A stretch of 41,749 bases of DNA. It comes from Saprospiraceae bacterium (lineage in GTDB: Bacteria > Bacteroidota > Bacteroidia > Chitinophagales > Saprospiraceae). A program made the position numbers and the translations under genes. Numbering within the stretch: the stretch's first letter is position 1; every line of letters starts with the position of its first letter. Below are positions 1 through 8,253 of the stretch, piece after piece. Below the pieces are notes generated by a model, which saw nothing but the letters and a program-made list of their open reading frames with translations, searched no databases and was not told the DNA's origin. The stretch lies in assembly GCA_022841745.1 (NCBI GenBank), contig JALHQW010000064.1, positions 1-41,749 of the forward strand, in the 5' to 3' direction.

Positions 1-275
1 TTTGCTGCCTTGTATGTCAATGAACGTTATTTACCGATTCATCGCAAAGGAAATCAAGGTGGATTTCCCGCTGCTAGAATAGGTCATCTTTGTTTTTTTC
101 TAATAGCGAGAATCGCTGCAGTTTGTTCGGTTTTATGGCATAAAAACAATATGGATGAATTTTTGCTATGAAATGTAAACATTTCACTCATTTGCCGACA
201 TACTTGAAAATAACAGCACAAATCCTTTCCTTTGCTAATCCTTTCAAAATCAATGCTTTACTAAACAGTATAACG
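1..275. other. Left-edge region, no supported gene
   Basis: One forward frame is open from the window edge to a TGA near 170, but its translation shows no family I recognise. The region is AT-rich and ends at the start of the LysM gene. A CATCTTTG near 85 resembles a Bacteroidota -7 box (7 of 8 matches to TAnnTTTG) without a clear -33 partner. I see no repeat or RNA gene. Confidence 0.4.
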
Positions 276-1814
276 ATGTTCAAAAGTATTTTGCCAATTT
301 CCATTTTCCTTGCCCTGGCCCTGACCGCCAAAGCCCAGACCATTTACCTGAAAATGGACGAAAATTGCATGGATCGTTTGGAATACAACTCTGGCGATTC
401 CGACAACTCATACGTATCCTATTCCTTTAATTTGGGAGAAAAACGTATCGCCAATTTCGATGTGGGGATGGAAGCAAAGCGGTGGGAAACCAATCTTCCC
501 GGCAAGCTGACCCAATGCAGTACGCTGAGGGTTGATGAGGAACTCGTCAAAAAAGTGAACAGTGGCTCGGTCAAACTTTACGTGGTTCGTGAGACCGAAA
601 CCCATTACCATGTGGCTCCGGTTGATAAGGCCAGTCTCTTGGTGACTTCTGGTGGCACAATGAATTACCAAGGAGAAAGTGAAGGCTTCTCCATCAACCT
701 CAGTAATTTGCTTTCTGGTGTGAACTTAGCCCTGCCTAATTCCAATTCCGAATTTTATTTAGATGGCACCATTGCTTATCAATGTCTTAGGGGATACATC
801 ATCCAAAAAAAGGAACGCAGTGACAGTAGGTCCTTCAAGGAATACGTATTCGTTCCAGAATTGGGTATTGTAGAACGCTCTTCTATTTCAAAGACAGGTT
901 TCGTGGATGAAATCGTACGGGACAACCAATACCGCCTTGCAATGGTGGACGCAGTGCAGTTCAAGACCATCGTTTCCGAAATCTGCGACCGCACGCAGTC
1001 CTATTATTACGACGGCGCTGTTACCACTACAACCGACAAGCCGGCCTCTTATGATAACCTTACCTCCAAAGCTGGGCAGACGATCCCTAAATCATACAAC
1101 AACACTAACCCTTGCGCCCCATCCAACGACCCAACCTTGCATGTGGTCCAAAAAGGGGAGACGCTTTATGCCATTTCAAGGAAATACAGTGTGCCAGTTG
1201 CACAATTGCAGACCTGGAACAACCTGATTGATGGAAATGTCATAAGCCTTTGCCAGAAACTTTGGGTGAAGCAGCCCACCCAAGGCACCAACGCTGGTTC
1301 GACGACTACCACCAACCCTGCCATTAACAACACTGGCAAGTCGGGCGAGGTCATCAACGCCGATGCTGGCTTTTGGACAAAGAGTACCCCGGAGCATCAG
1401 GTCCGGTCTGGTGAGACGGTAGCAAGCCTTGCAAAAATGTACGGCTACACAGAGGACCGTTTTCGCAAGATGAACGGCCTTTCCGCCACAGAAATCATAC
1501 GCCCGGGCCAGCGCCTACGCACCAGCGACTGCAACTGCCCAACCCTGGAGACCTCTACCAAGGATACACCGCTGCCCTACGAGGAGCAGTCTGGCAACTT
1601 GACGGCAAAGGATGGCACGGCTACCCAGCCTGCCAAACCCATTGATAGCAAGGATGTTTACTACCGCCCTATCACGGTTCACCTCGTCAAATCTTCCGAT
1701 ACTTGGTTCAGTATTGCGAAGCAGTACAACACCACCGTGGAGCGCATCCTTGAGTTGAACGGCATGACCAAGGACGATAAACTCTCTGCTGACCAGCGCA
1801 TCTACGTGCAGTAA
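276..1814 (+). CDS. Secreted protein with three C-terminal LysM domains
   Basis: Exported 512-residue protein, likely peptidoglycan-associated through LysM domains. I chose the ATG at 276 because the next 21 residues form a classic signal peptide (basic MFK, hydrophobic core, AKAQ cleavage region). An in-frame ATG at 168 only adds a non-hydrophobic stretch before it. Residues 22 to about 250 form a domain I do not recognise, containing several cysteines. A Thr/Asn/Ser-rich linker follows. LysM-like domains lie at about 289-333 (HVVQKGETLYAISRKY), 374-416 (HQVRSGETVASLAKMYG) and 468-512 (VHLVKSSDTWFSIAKQY), separated by low-complexity linkers. LysM binding to N-acetylglucosamine polymers is established for the family. 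No catalytic domain is recognisable, so the protein may be a binding or scaffold factor. A terminator follows directly, which suggests a single-gene unit. Confidence 0.82.
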   Translation: MFKSILPISIFLALALTAKAQTIYLKMDENCMDRLEYNSGDSDNSYVSYSFNLGEKRIANFDVGMEAKRWETNLPGKLTQCSTLRVDEELVKKVNSGSVKLYVVRETETHYHVAPVDKASLLVTSGGTMNYQGESEGFSINLSNLLSGVNLALPNSNSEFYLDGTIAYQCLRGYIIQKKERSDSRSFKEYVFVPELGIVERSSISKTGFVDEIVRDNQYRLAMVDAVQFKTIVSEICDRTQSYYYDGAVTTTTDKPASYDNLTSKAGQTIPKSYNNTNPCAPSNDPTLHVVQKGETLYAISRKYSVPVAQLQTWNNLIDGNVISLCQKLWVKQPTQGTNAGSTTTTNPAINNTGKSGEVINADAGFWTKSTPEHQVRSGETVASLAKMYGYTEDRFRKMNGLSATEIIRPGQRLRTSDCNCPTLETSTKDTPLPYEEQSGNLTAKDGTATQPAKPIDSKDVYYRPITVHLVKSSDTWFSIAKQYNTTVERILELNGMTKDDKLSADQRIYVQ

Positions 1815-1833
1815 TCGATACAAGCAGCTTAAG

Positions 1834-1870
1834 AAAAAGGATTGTGGCTTCGGGCTGCAATCCTTTTTTT
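1834..1870 (+). terminator. Intrinsic terminator after the LysM gene
   Basis: Arms AAAAAGGATTG (1834-1844) and CAATCCTTTTT (1858-1868) pair perfectly around a 13-base loop and run into a T tract ending at 1870. It lies 20 bases after the LysM stop and before the methyltransferase start at 1898. Confidence 0.85.
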
Positions 1871-1897
1871 GCTTAGGAACAATATCAATAAAAAAGG

Positions 1898-2482
1898 ATG
1901 TCAAAACTTGACCAAGCCTATTGGCAAAGCCGCTATGAGCAGCAAGATACGCCATGGGATATCGGACATGTTGCGCCCCCATTGAAAGCATTCATTGACA
2001 AGTTGGAGAACAGGGACGCTCGAATATTGATTCCAGGGGCGGGGAAGGCATTTGAAGCCATTTACCTCCATCAACAAGGCTTCAAGGAGGTTTATGTACT
2101 CGATTGGGCGATGAGTGCTTTTGAAAATTTGCTGTCGGCGGTGCCTGATTTTCCAAGGGAACACCTGCTTTGCACCGACTTTTTTGAACTTCAGGGGAAA
2201 TACGATTTGATATTGGAGCAGACGTTTTTTTGCGCCCTGGAACCAAGCCTGAGAAAAGCCTATGTCGCCAAAATGGCAAGTTTATTGCCAAGCGGTGGAA
2301 CTTTGGCTGGGCTGTTGTTTGCAAGCCATTTTGAAATGGCTGGGCCACCTTTCGGTGGGACTGAGACAGAATACAAGACCTTGTTCGAAGTCCATTTTGA
2401 AATATGTTGCATAAAAATGGCAGAAAATTCTATTCTGCCCAGAATGAATAATGAGTTATTTTTCGAATTAATTAAGAAGTAA
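1898..2482 (+). CDS. TPMT-family SAM-dependent methyltransferase
   Basis: A 194-residue methyltransferase of the thiopurine S-methyltransferase family, cytosolic. The family signature is clear. The N-terminus has YWQSRYEQQDTPWDIG, the substrate-entry motif, with the Trp that precedes the SAM pocket. Motif I is ILIPGAGKAFEAIYL at about 43-57. An acidic residue follows in VYVLDWA, then CTDFF and the DLILEQTFFCAL strand with the family's E-x-x-F-F-C-A-L. Related bacterial proteins methylate thiols, selenite or tellurite, or halides and thiocyanate; the substrate here cannot be told from sequence. The length matches short bacterial members (about 195-200). It stands alone between the LysM terminator and the promoter of the M23 gene. 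Confidence 0.87.
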   Translation: MSKLDQAYWQSRYEQQDTPWDIGHVAPPLKAFIDKLENRDARILIPGAGKAFEAIYLHQQGFKEVYVLDWAMSAFENLLSAVPDFPREHLLCTDFFELQGKYDLILEQTFFCALEPSLRKAYVAKMASLLPSGGTLAGLLFASHFEMAGPPFGGTETEYKTLFEVHFEICCIKMAENSILPRMNNELFFELIKK

Positions 2483-2547
2483 TTTTGGCTGATACTTTAT
2501 TTTTCTATCGAATATTCTGTTTGTGCAAAGATTTCATGCTTTGTTTT

Positions 2548-2577
2548 TTTGTGGTTTAGGATGTAAAGCTATCTTTG
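2548..2577 (+). promoter_or_regulatory. Bacteroidota-type promoter for the M23 gene
   Basis: TTTG at 2548-2551, an 18-base spacer and TATCTTTG at 2570-2577 match the -33 TTTG / -7 TAnnTTTG consensus of the Bacteroidota primary sigma factor exactly. Transcription should start a few bases after 2580. That gives an untranslated leader of about 210 bases before the GTG at 2796. Confidence 0.75.
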
Positions 2578-2795
2578 CCCCGGCTTAAGATTACTGATAC
2601 ACGCAAAACGGAAAACTACCAACCCACCGTATCCAACAAACAGAGTGCCCCAGCCAAGGGACGGGAGGCTTAAATTCAATTCCCTGCTTACTGGAAGCTA
2701 CGAAAAACACGGTTTTTCATGGTGAATGAAAAACTCGTAAGGTCTTTTTTTTGAAAAATCGTGGCATCCTAATTTCTTAACTTAAAAATTGAACA
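2578..2795 (+). promoter_or_regulatory. Long structured 5' leader of the M23 gene
   Basis: The leader can form two mutually exclusive hairpins that share one strand. GAAAAAC (2702-2708) pairs with GTTTTTC (2712-2718), or GTTTTTCAT (2712-2720) pairs with ATGAAAAAC (2726-2734) around a 5-base loop. CTTAC (2687-2691) and GTAAG (2737-2741) can enclose the second form. Eight T residues follow at 2745-2752. An 11-codon frame (ATG 2719, TGA 2752-2754) overlaps the structure. Competing stems followed by a U tract resemble attenuators and riboswitches. I could not match any known riboswitch class, including c-di-AMP. The 313-base gap between genes (2483-2795) holds only this leader and its promoter. 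Confidence 0.45.
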
Positions 2796-4187
2796 GTGGT
2801 TTACAAGAATTCGGGTAGTAAGTTGAAGTATGGTATTTTGGGTTTGCGAAATAAAAAGAAAAGCTTAGTAAAACTCGGAACTGCAATCGGCCTTGCCGCC
2901 GCCATATTTTACCCTTCAGTCAAGGACAGCGACAACAATTCGATAGGTGCTTCACTTGTGACAACGGATGTGTTGATGGAAGAACAAATAGGTGCCTTCC
3001 CAATCGTTGTTCCAACCGTGAAATACGGTTTCACCTTGGATACTTTTCAGGTAGAAGAAGGAAAAGTACAGAAGAACCAGACCTTTGGCACCATGCTGGA
3101 GCGACAGGGTTTGGATATGCTTTCCATCGAAACCTTGGTTCAACATTCAAAAGGCGTTTTCAATTTGAACAGGCTCCGGCTTGGCCAAGATTACCTCCTA
3201 CTTAAGGACAGGAAAACGGGCAAGCCCAAGCACCTCATTTTTGAACCCAGTGCCCTTGAATACGTCGTTTTCAACCTAGAGAATGAGTTGACGGTACATC
3301 GCATAGAACATGAAGTGGACGTTGAGTTGAGGTCTGTTACCGGCGAAATCAATAGCTCGTTGTGGGCTGCCCTGACAGAAAACGAGGTTGACCCAGAGGC
3401 TGCCTCCAAAATGGAAGATGCCCTCGAATGCTATGTTGACTTTAGCCACACACAAGAAGGCGACAAATTCAAACTGCTTTACGAAGAAAAATACGTCAAC
3501 GGTAAATCAGTTGGTGCCGGCCAAGTTTATGCCGCACAGTACCAGCGGGATGGGAAAGACCATTACGCCTTCTATTTTGACGATGGCGAGACAAAGGGGT
3601 TCTACGATTATGAAGGAGCCTCCGCCAAAAAAGGCTTCCTAAAATCGCCACTGAAGTTCACCCGCATTTCTTCCAATTTTAACTACAAACGTTTCCATCC
3701 AATCCTGAAGCAGGTACGCCCGCACCTTGGCACCGACTATGCCGCGCCACATGGTACGCCTATCTATTCCATCGGCGATGGGGTAGTGGAAGAAGCTGCC
3801 CATGGCAAAGGGAATGGGAAATACGTTAAAATCAAGCACGATAAGACCTATCAGACCCAATACCTGCACATGTCCCGGTTTGCCAAAGGCATACGCAGGG
3901 GAACCAAGGTGGCACAAGGCCAGGTAATAGGATATGTGGGCAGTACTGGCTTGGCAACAGGGCCTCATGTTTGCTTCCGGTTCTGGAAGAATGGCAAGCA
4001 GGTGAACCACCTGAAAGAGCGCCTCCCTGTCTCACGGAAAATGTCAAAGGATAAATTGGTGGAGTTCTACCAACTTCGTGACAACTACCTGATGATGATG
4101 GAAAAAGAAGGTTTGATTGACAACGGCAAATTCCATCAACTACAACAATTGGATACAATTTTAAGCGACGGCAACGCCGCACCTTGA
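2796..4187 (+). CDS. Membrane-anchored M23 family metalloendopeptidase
   Basis: Peptidoglycan endopeptidase of the LytM/M23 family, 463 residues. The start is GTG at 2796, since an in-frame TGA lies at 2790-2792 and no ATG occurs near. Residues about 20-40 (basic KKKS, then LGTAIGLAAAIFYP) form an uncleaved N-terminal membrane anchor. The middle (about 75-280) resembles the OapA/LysM-like N-terminal region of M23 proteins. The catalytic domain, about 285-415, has all zinc and catalytic residues: H310 and D314 in RPHLGTDYAAP, H358 in YLHMS and H391 in TGPHVCFR. It should therefore be active and cut cross-links during cell growth. It has its own promoter and an unusually long leader with alternative hairpins, which suggests regulation below transcription initiation. 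Terminators follow. Confidence 0.9.
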   Translation: MVYKNSGSKLKYGILGLRNKKKSLVKLGTAIGLAAAIFYPSVKDSDNNSIGASLVTTDVLMEEQIGAFPIVVPTVKYGFTLDTFQVEEGKVQKNQTFGTMLERQGLDMLSIETLVQHSKGVFNLNRLRLGQDYLLLKDRKTGKPKHLIFEPSALEYVVFNLENELTVHRIEHEVDVELRSVTGEINSSLWAALTENEVDPEAASKMEDALECYVDFSHTQEGDKFKLLYEEKYVNGKSVGAGQVYAAQYQRDGKDHYAFYFDDGETKGFYDYEGASAKKGFLKSPLKFTRISSNFNYKRFHPILKQVRPHLGTDYAAPHGTPIYSIGDGVVEEAAHGKGNGKYVKIKHDKTYQTQYLHMSRFAKGIRRGTKVAQGQVIGYVGSTGLATGPHVCFRFWKNGKQVNHLKERLPVSRKMSKDKLVEFYQLRDNYLMMMEKEGLIDNGKFHQLQQLDTILSDGNAAP

Positions 4188-4224
4188 TTGCTATTTTACA
4201 TCACTCAGAACGAAAACGCACTTC

Positions 4225-4266
4225 AAACAAAAGCGGCCTTGGGAAACCTTGGCCGTTTGTTTTTTA
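4225..4266 (+). terminator. Terminator after the M23 gene
   Basis: An A-rich outer strand and the CGGCC/GGCCG stem (4234-4238 with 4251-4255), with a GG/CC inner pair, are followed by TTTGTTTTTT. It lies about 40 bases after the M23 stop. Confidence 0.75.
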
Positions 4267-4291
4267 GAATACATTAGGTTGGTTCGAAAAC

Positions 4292-4328
4292 ACAACGGCG
4301 ACGGCACCTTCGATGCCGCCGCCGTTGT
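4292..4328 (-). terminator. GC-rich hairpin ending the minus-strand M16 unit
   Basis: ACAACGGCG (4292-4300) pairs with CGCCGTTGT (4320-4328), and CGGCA pairs with TGCCG inside, giving a stem of about 14 bp around CCTTCGA. Read on the minus strand, downstream of the M16 stop at 4430, it is followed by TGTTTTC. It is therefore a plausible terminator for the convergent minus-strand unit. Confidence 0.6.
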
Positions 4329-4429
4329 ATTTTAGTGGGCACAATTGGGTATTTTGCGCTGCAAAATCACTGGTGAACCCTTTAACAAGTCATGCCCTAA
4401 CAAATTCTAGATGATCCAACATTAACCCA

Positions 4430-6502
4430 TCACTTGACGATGAACAGGTTCGCATCCATTTCACCATTAACTTCCACTTCTTTGGTGGACATGGTGAGTG
4501 GAATTGGCAATACACCAGTAATACTGATGGAGGCTGGGAATTTGATGCCATTCACATCCATGTAACCCTTGATGTCGTTGGTAACCAGTGTTCCACGTTT
4601 GTCCTCTATTTCACGGACTTTTAAGCTGGTTTCCATGTCGAAATAATGGGTCTTTTTAGCGCCGGAGGGGTATTCGACCTGTATTTTATAAGCTTTCTTG
4701 CCCTCAATCATCTCGATGCCTTTCAGCTCCGTTTTTACACCCAATTGCTGGTAGAAGCGCTCCGGGAAAAGGTGGCCGTCAATCTTCATGTCTTCCAAGT
4801 CAGTTCCTTCCATAGGGGATTTTTGCCCCTGTTGGATATTGATGCCTTTCTCGCCATCAAATACTGACTGCATGATGATATTGCCCATCATGGATTGCGC
4901 CATTTCCAATTTGTTGGGAGCCATGTGGTTGAGTTCGGTCACCAGTTCCATGCCTTGGATGCTGGCAGAGGTGTTCATATAAACGGTCTTGATTTCATCC
5001 AATTTCTTTCCGCCCACGGCATTCAAATAATCGGAAAGAACGGTCTGTGCTGTTGCGCCAGTAGGAATATCCATTCCTGCCTGCTCAATCGGGTTACCAT
5101 AGGTGTCATAAAAACGCAGCTTTTTGTCGGCTGAGAACTGGCCCAGTTTGTCGGCCACCTCGTCCTTGTTGCCAACCACCAAAATATGTGCCTTGTCAGG
5201 TGAAATATACTTAGCAGCCATGGCCTTGATGTCCGCAGCGGATACCATGCTCAGGTTTTTCAGGTAGTTGGCGTAGTAGTCGGCTGGCAGGTTGAAGCGG
5301 GCGGTGTTGAGCGCAAAACGGGCGACCGTGGTCGGGTCTTCCAGCGAACGGGCGAAATTGCCAGTCATCACGTTTTTCACCATGTTCAGTTCCTCATCTG
5401 GGACATCCTCTTTGCGAAGACGGTTCAACTCTGCCAGGAACTCCACAATGGCGCTGTCTGTCACCTCGTTGCGAACGCTTGCGTAAGCATTGAAATAGCC
5501 GATGACCGGGTCGGGCGTAAGCACCGAGCGGGCGCCGTAGGTATAGGCATGCTTTTCCCGTAGGTTCTGCATCAGGCGACTGCCGAAATAGCTGCCCAAG
5601 ATGGTGTTCATCACACTTGCCTTGATGGCGTCCTCGGCACCGTTCTTCAATTCGATCGGATAGGTGACGTTGATGACCGATTGTACGGCACCTGCCTTGT
5701 CCACGAAGTCGAGTTGCGCAGCAGCTGGCTTTTGTGGCGTGTCGAACTTGCTCTTTTTCACGTCGTCCTGCTTCCAATCGCCAAAGTATTTTGGTGCGAT
5801 TTTCTTGGCATCTGCCAATTTGATATCACCCGTTATGATAAGGTAGGAGATGTTCGGTTTGAAATAGGTCTGGTAGAATACCTTGCATTTGTCCACCGTG
5901 ATTTTCTCCAGGGTTTTCTCCGTTACCACCTCGCCATAAGGATGGTTCTTGCCAAAATTTATGGCACTTGCCACGTTTTCGGCGATGGCATTCGGGTCGT
6001 CCTTTGACTGTGCCAGTGCAGAAACGGCCTGCTTTTTCGACTTGTCGAATTCTTCCGTTGGAAAAGTTGGGTTGAGCAGTACGTCTGCCATGACCTCCAA
6101 CAGTTTGTCCGTATAACGGCTCAAGCAACTGCCTACAACGCCAGTTTGGCTTGTGTTGAGCGAAGCGCCCATGAAGTCCACCGTTTCATCAATTTGGGCC
6201 TTGGTACGTGTCGTTGTGCCTTTGTTGAGCAATTGGCCAGCCAATTTGGCAGTGCCCGTGAGTTCGCCCTCCACCATTGGCGGCACATCCACGAATATTT
6301 GAAAAGACACCCTCGGCAATTTGTGGTTTTCCACCACGATGACCTTCAGCCCATTTTTCATGGTGAACTGTTCAGCTTTTCCCAATTCAATTTTAGGGGC
6401 AGGCCCTGGCTTTGGGGCCGTTTTGCGAAAATCATTCTGTGCTACCGCAATCTGAGCGAACAGCAACAAAACCAATGTTTTAAGAACGAATATATTTTTC
6501 AT
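4430..6502 (-). CDS. M16 family protein without HxxEH, plus C-terminal extension
   Basis: Periplasmic M16 (insulinase/processing peptidase-like) protein of 690 residues. The start at 6502 is chosen because the next 21 residues form a signal peptide ending IAVAQ. Two M16 half-domains occupy about 43-470. The catalytic HxxEH is absent: the aligned segment reads GTAKLAGQLLNKGT (83-96), with K86, G89 and Q90 where H, E and H should be. The protein is thus very likely the non-catalytic partner of the upstream gene, which keeps HFFEH. Active/inactive pairing is established for mitochondrial processing peptidases and bacterial M16B pairs. Residues about 490-690 form an extension resembling a LolA-like lipoprotein-sorting fold (inference from strand-rich pattern and DxxxG elements). 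It is co-transcribed after the active subunit with a 99-base gap. Confidence 0.88.
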   Translation of the reverse strand: MKNIFVLKTLVLLLFAQIAVAQNDFRKTAPKPGPAPKIELGKAEQFTMKNGLKVIVVENHKLPRVSFQIFVDVPPMVEGELTGTAKLAGQLLNKGTTTRTKAQIDETVDFMGASLNTSQTGVVGSCLSRYTDKLLEVMADVLLNPTFPTEEFDKSKKQAVSALAQSKDDPNAIAENVASAINFGKNHPYGEVVTEKTLEKITVDKCKVFYQTYFKPNISYLIITGDIKLADAKKIAPKYFGDWKQDDVKKSKFDTPQKPAAAQLDFVDKAGAVQSVINVTYPIELKNGAEDAIKASVMNTILGSYFGSRLMQNLREKHAYTYGARSVLTPDPVIGYFNAYASVRNEVTDSAIVEFLAELNRLRKEDVPDEELNMVKNVMTGNFARSLEDPTTVARFALNTARFNLPADYYANYLKNLSMVSAADIKAMAAKYISPDKAHILVVGNKDEVADKLGQFSADKKLRFYDTYGNPIEQAGMDIPTGATAQTVLSDYLNAVGGKKLDEIKTVYMNTSASIQGMELVTELNHMAPNKLEMAQSMMGNIIMQSVFDGEKGINIQQGQKSPMEGTDLEDMKIDGHLFPERFYQQLGVKTELKGIEMIEGKKAYKIQVEYPSGAKKTHYFDMETSLKVREIEDKRGTLVTNDIKGYMDVNGIKFPASISITGVLPIPLTMSTKEVEVNGEMDANLFIVK

Positions 6503-6562
6503 AAAAGGTTGAAAATCTTTGAGTTGAATAAAAGAATGGTCTTTAAAACGGGTATGCATCAC

Positions 6563-6601
6563 ACATACCTCCATACCTCATACCTCATACCTAATACCTC
6601 A
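6563..6601. repeat. Heptamer array between the M16 genes
   Basis: On the plus strand, ccatacc, tcatacc, tcatacc, taatacc and tcatta follow one another from 6571 with a period of 7. A further acatacc lies 1 base out of phase before them. The array ends at the stop codon of the active M16 gene (6602). A single complementary heptamer, GGTATGC at 6551-6557, can pair as GGTATG/CATACC, so the G-arm here is short. Confidence 0.75.
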
Positions 6602-7924
6602 TTAAGGTGTTTTCGGCTTTGGCAAATAGTAAAGCACCACCCGGTTGTCCTTGGTCAGGTACTTATTGGCCACCCGTTGGATATCCTCACGGGTCACCTT
6701 CATATAGCGCTCAATTTCCGTATTGATGAGGTTGGCTTCGCCAAAATAGGTGTGGTAATTGGCAAGGCTTTCGGCAATGCCCTGTACGGTGCTGTTCGTG
6801 GAAATGAAATCATTTTCCACTTGGTTGCGCAGCTTTTGGAACTCCGATTCGCTAATCAGTTCGTTCTGCACCTTCTGCACCTCGGCGTCCATGCTGGCTT
6901 CCACGTCCTTTGGGTCAACGCCTGCATTGCAGATGCCAAAGGCAATGCTGATGCCGGGGTCTTCCATCGAAAAGGGGAAACTGCCCACGACCACGGCCTT
7001 CTGCTGTTGGTCAACCAAAGCCTTGTGCAGCCGGGAGCTTTCACCCTGTGATAGCAGTTGTGAGAGCATTGTCACAGCATAAAAATCGGGAGTACCCTGC
7101 GCCGGAATGCGGTAGGTCTGGACAACTGCCGACAATTGCACATTGTCAAAAATGGTGTCCCGTACCTCGCCGCCGAGTGCTGGCTCCACAATTTTAGGGT
7201 GGAAAGGGTCTTGCTTTTTCGGAATGCCAGCGAAGTATTTTTCAATCAAAGCCTTTGCCTCGGCAATATTGATGTCGCCAGCAATGGAGAGCGTGGCGTT
7301 GTTTGGCACATAAAAATCAGCGTAAAACTGTTTGTAGTCGGCTTCCTGAGCCGCATCGAGGTGCTCCATGTACCCGATGGGCTGCCATTTGTAGGGGTGG
7401 TTGCGGTATGCACGTTTAAAAGATTCTTGCAGCACCGTCCCATAAGGCTGGTTGTCCACCCGCAGGCGACGCTCTTCCTTCACCACTTGGCGCTGCGTCT
7501 CGATGCCAATTTGCTCGACTTTTGCGTGCAGCATCCGCTCCGATTCGAGCCAGAGGCCGAGGCCCAGTTGGTTGGATGGCAGCACCTCAAAATAAAAGGT
7601 GCGGTCTTGTGTTGTGTTGGCGTTGTTGTAGCCGCCCGCCTCTTGGATGTAGTCGTCGAACTTGCCCCGTGCGATGTTCTCGGAGCCTTCAAAGAGCAGG
7701 TGCTCGAAGAAGTGGGCGAAGCCCGTGCGGTCGGGCTTCTCGTTCTTGGAGCCGACGTGGTACAGCACTGATACCGCCACAATGGGCGTAGAATGGTCTT
7801 CGTGGAGGATGACGTGCAACCCATTCGGCAGGTCGTACTCCGTGAAATTGATTTTGTTGGCTTGCGCAAATAGGCACACTGCGCCCATGATGAACAAGCT
7901 CATGGAAACAATTTTCTTAGTCAT
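6602..7924 (-). CDS. Active M16 family zinc metallopeptidase
   Basis: Periplasmic zinc peptidase, 440 residues, first gene of the M16 pair. The start at 7924 is chosen for the signal peptide (MTKKIVSMSLFIMG, ending LFAQ); the longer frame to 8044 adds an unlikely N-terminus. Zinc motif HFFEH is at residues 71-75 within GFAHFFEHLLFEGS. The distal glutamate probably lies in VVKEERRLRVDNQPYG. Both M16 half-domains are present with no further extension. The family cleaves short peptides inside a clam-shell chamber, and the second half comes partly from the partner subunit in heteromers. The neighbour that lacks the motif fits that role. The substrate is unknown; such pairs often degrade signal or transit-like peptides. 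Confidence 0.92.
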   Translation of the reverse strand: MTKKIVSMSLFIMGAVCLFAQANKINFTEYDLPNGLHVILHEDHSTPIVAVSVLYHVGSKNEKPDRTGFAHFFEHLLFEGSENIARGKFDDYIQEAGGYNNANTTQDRTFYFEVLPSNQLGLGLWLESERMLHAKVEQIGIETQRQVVKEERRLRVDNQPYGTVLQESFKRAYRNHPYKWQPIGYMEHLDAAQEADYKQFYADFYVPNNATLSIAGDINIAEAKALIEKYFAGIPKKQDPFHPKIVEPALGGEVRDTIFDNVQLSAVVQTYRIPAQGTPDFYAVTMLSQLLSQGESSRLHKALVDQQQKAVVVGSFPFSMEDPGISIAFGICNAGVDPKDVEASMDAEVQKVQNELISESEFQKLRNQVENDFISTNSTVQGIAESLANYHTYFGEANLINTEIERYMKVTREDIQRVANKYLTKDNRVVLYYLPKPKTP

Positions 7925-8130
7925 TGCTGATGCGTTAGATGATTTTTTCAATGAAAATAATTTGGTAATGAAGGCGAAGGTCGCTGTTATTAAGCGGTTC
8001 GCCATTGTCAAAAACTGCAAAAACGGTGCAAAGATGTAGTGCAAAATTCAGACCCGTCCAAGCTTTCGAGCAAATTGGTTGCCACATAGACAAAAGCAAA
8101 TCGTCAAAGGTTGTTTGAGGGTAACTCGAA

Positions 8131-8244
8131 CTGCCAGTCCGTGCCTATTTTTGCCGTAACACGTACTGCCAGTCCGTGCTTTCACGATGTCAGGTTGTCA
8201 GCAATTTGGTTAATGAAAAAGCACGGTCTGGCGGACCGTGTTAC
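8131..8244. repeat. REPIN-like inverted repeat pair
   Basis: CTGCCAGTCCGTGC occurs directly repeated at 8131-8144 and 8166-8179. The 25 bases at 8156-8180 are inverted at 8220-8244 with four mismatches. The right unit is itself a palindrome, CACGGTC-TGGCG-GACCGTG. Two REP units in inverted orientation about 40 bases apart match the REPIN/BIME layout. They sit in the 329-base divergent spacer between the M16 gene and ribD (7925-8253), which otherwise shows nothing. Confidence 0.65.
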
Positions 8245-8253
8245 AAACGCAAA

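Noticed and set aside
1-170. C-terminal end of an upstream gene at the left edge
   Set aside because: One frame is open, but the encoded residues resemble no family and the stretch is too short to judge.
168-275. Upstream start of the LysM protein
   Set aside because: The ATG at 276 begins a proper signal peptide; the extra 36 residues would bury it.
2578-2795. Assignment of the M23 leader to the c-di-AMP (ydaO) riboswitch
   Set aside because: The context is suggestive, but I could not find the conserved sequence blocks of that class.
6146-7051. 301-residue frame antisense to both M16 genes
   Set aside because: It spans the gap and both signal regions of well supported minus-strand genes; the low-stop frame results from their codon use.
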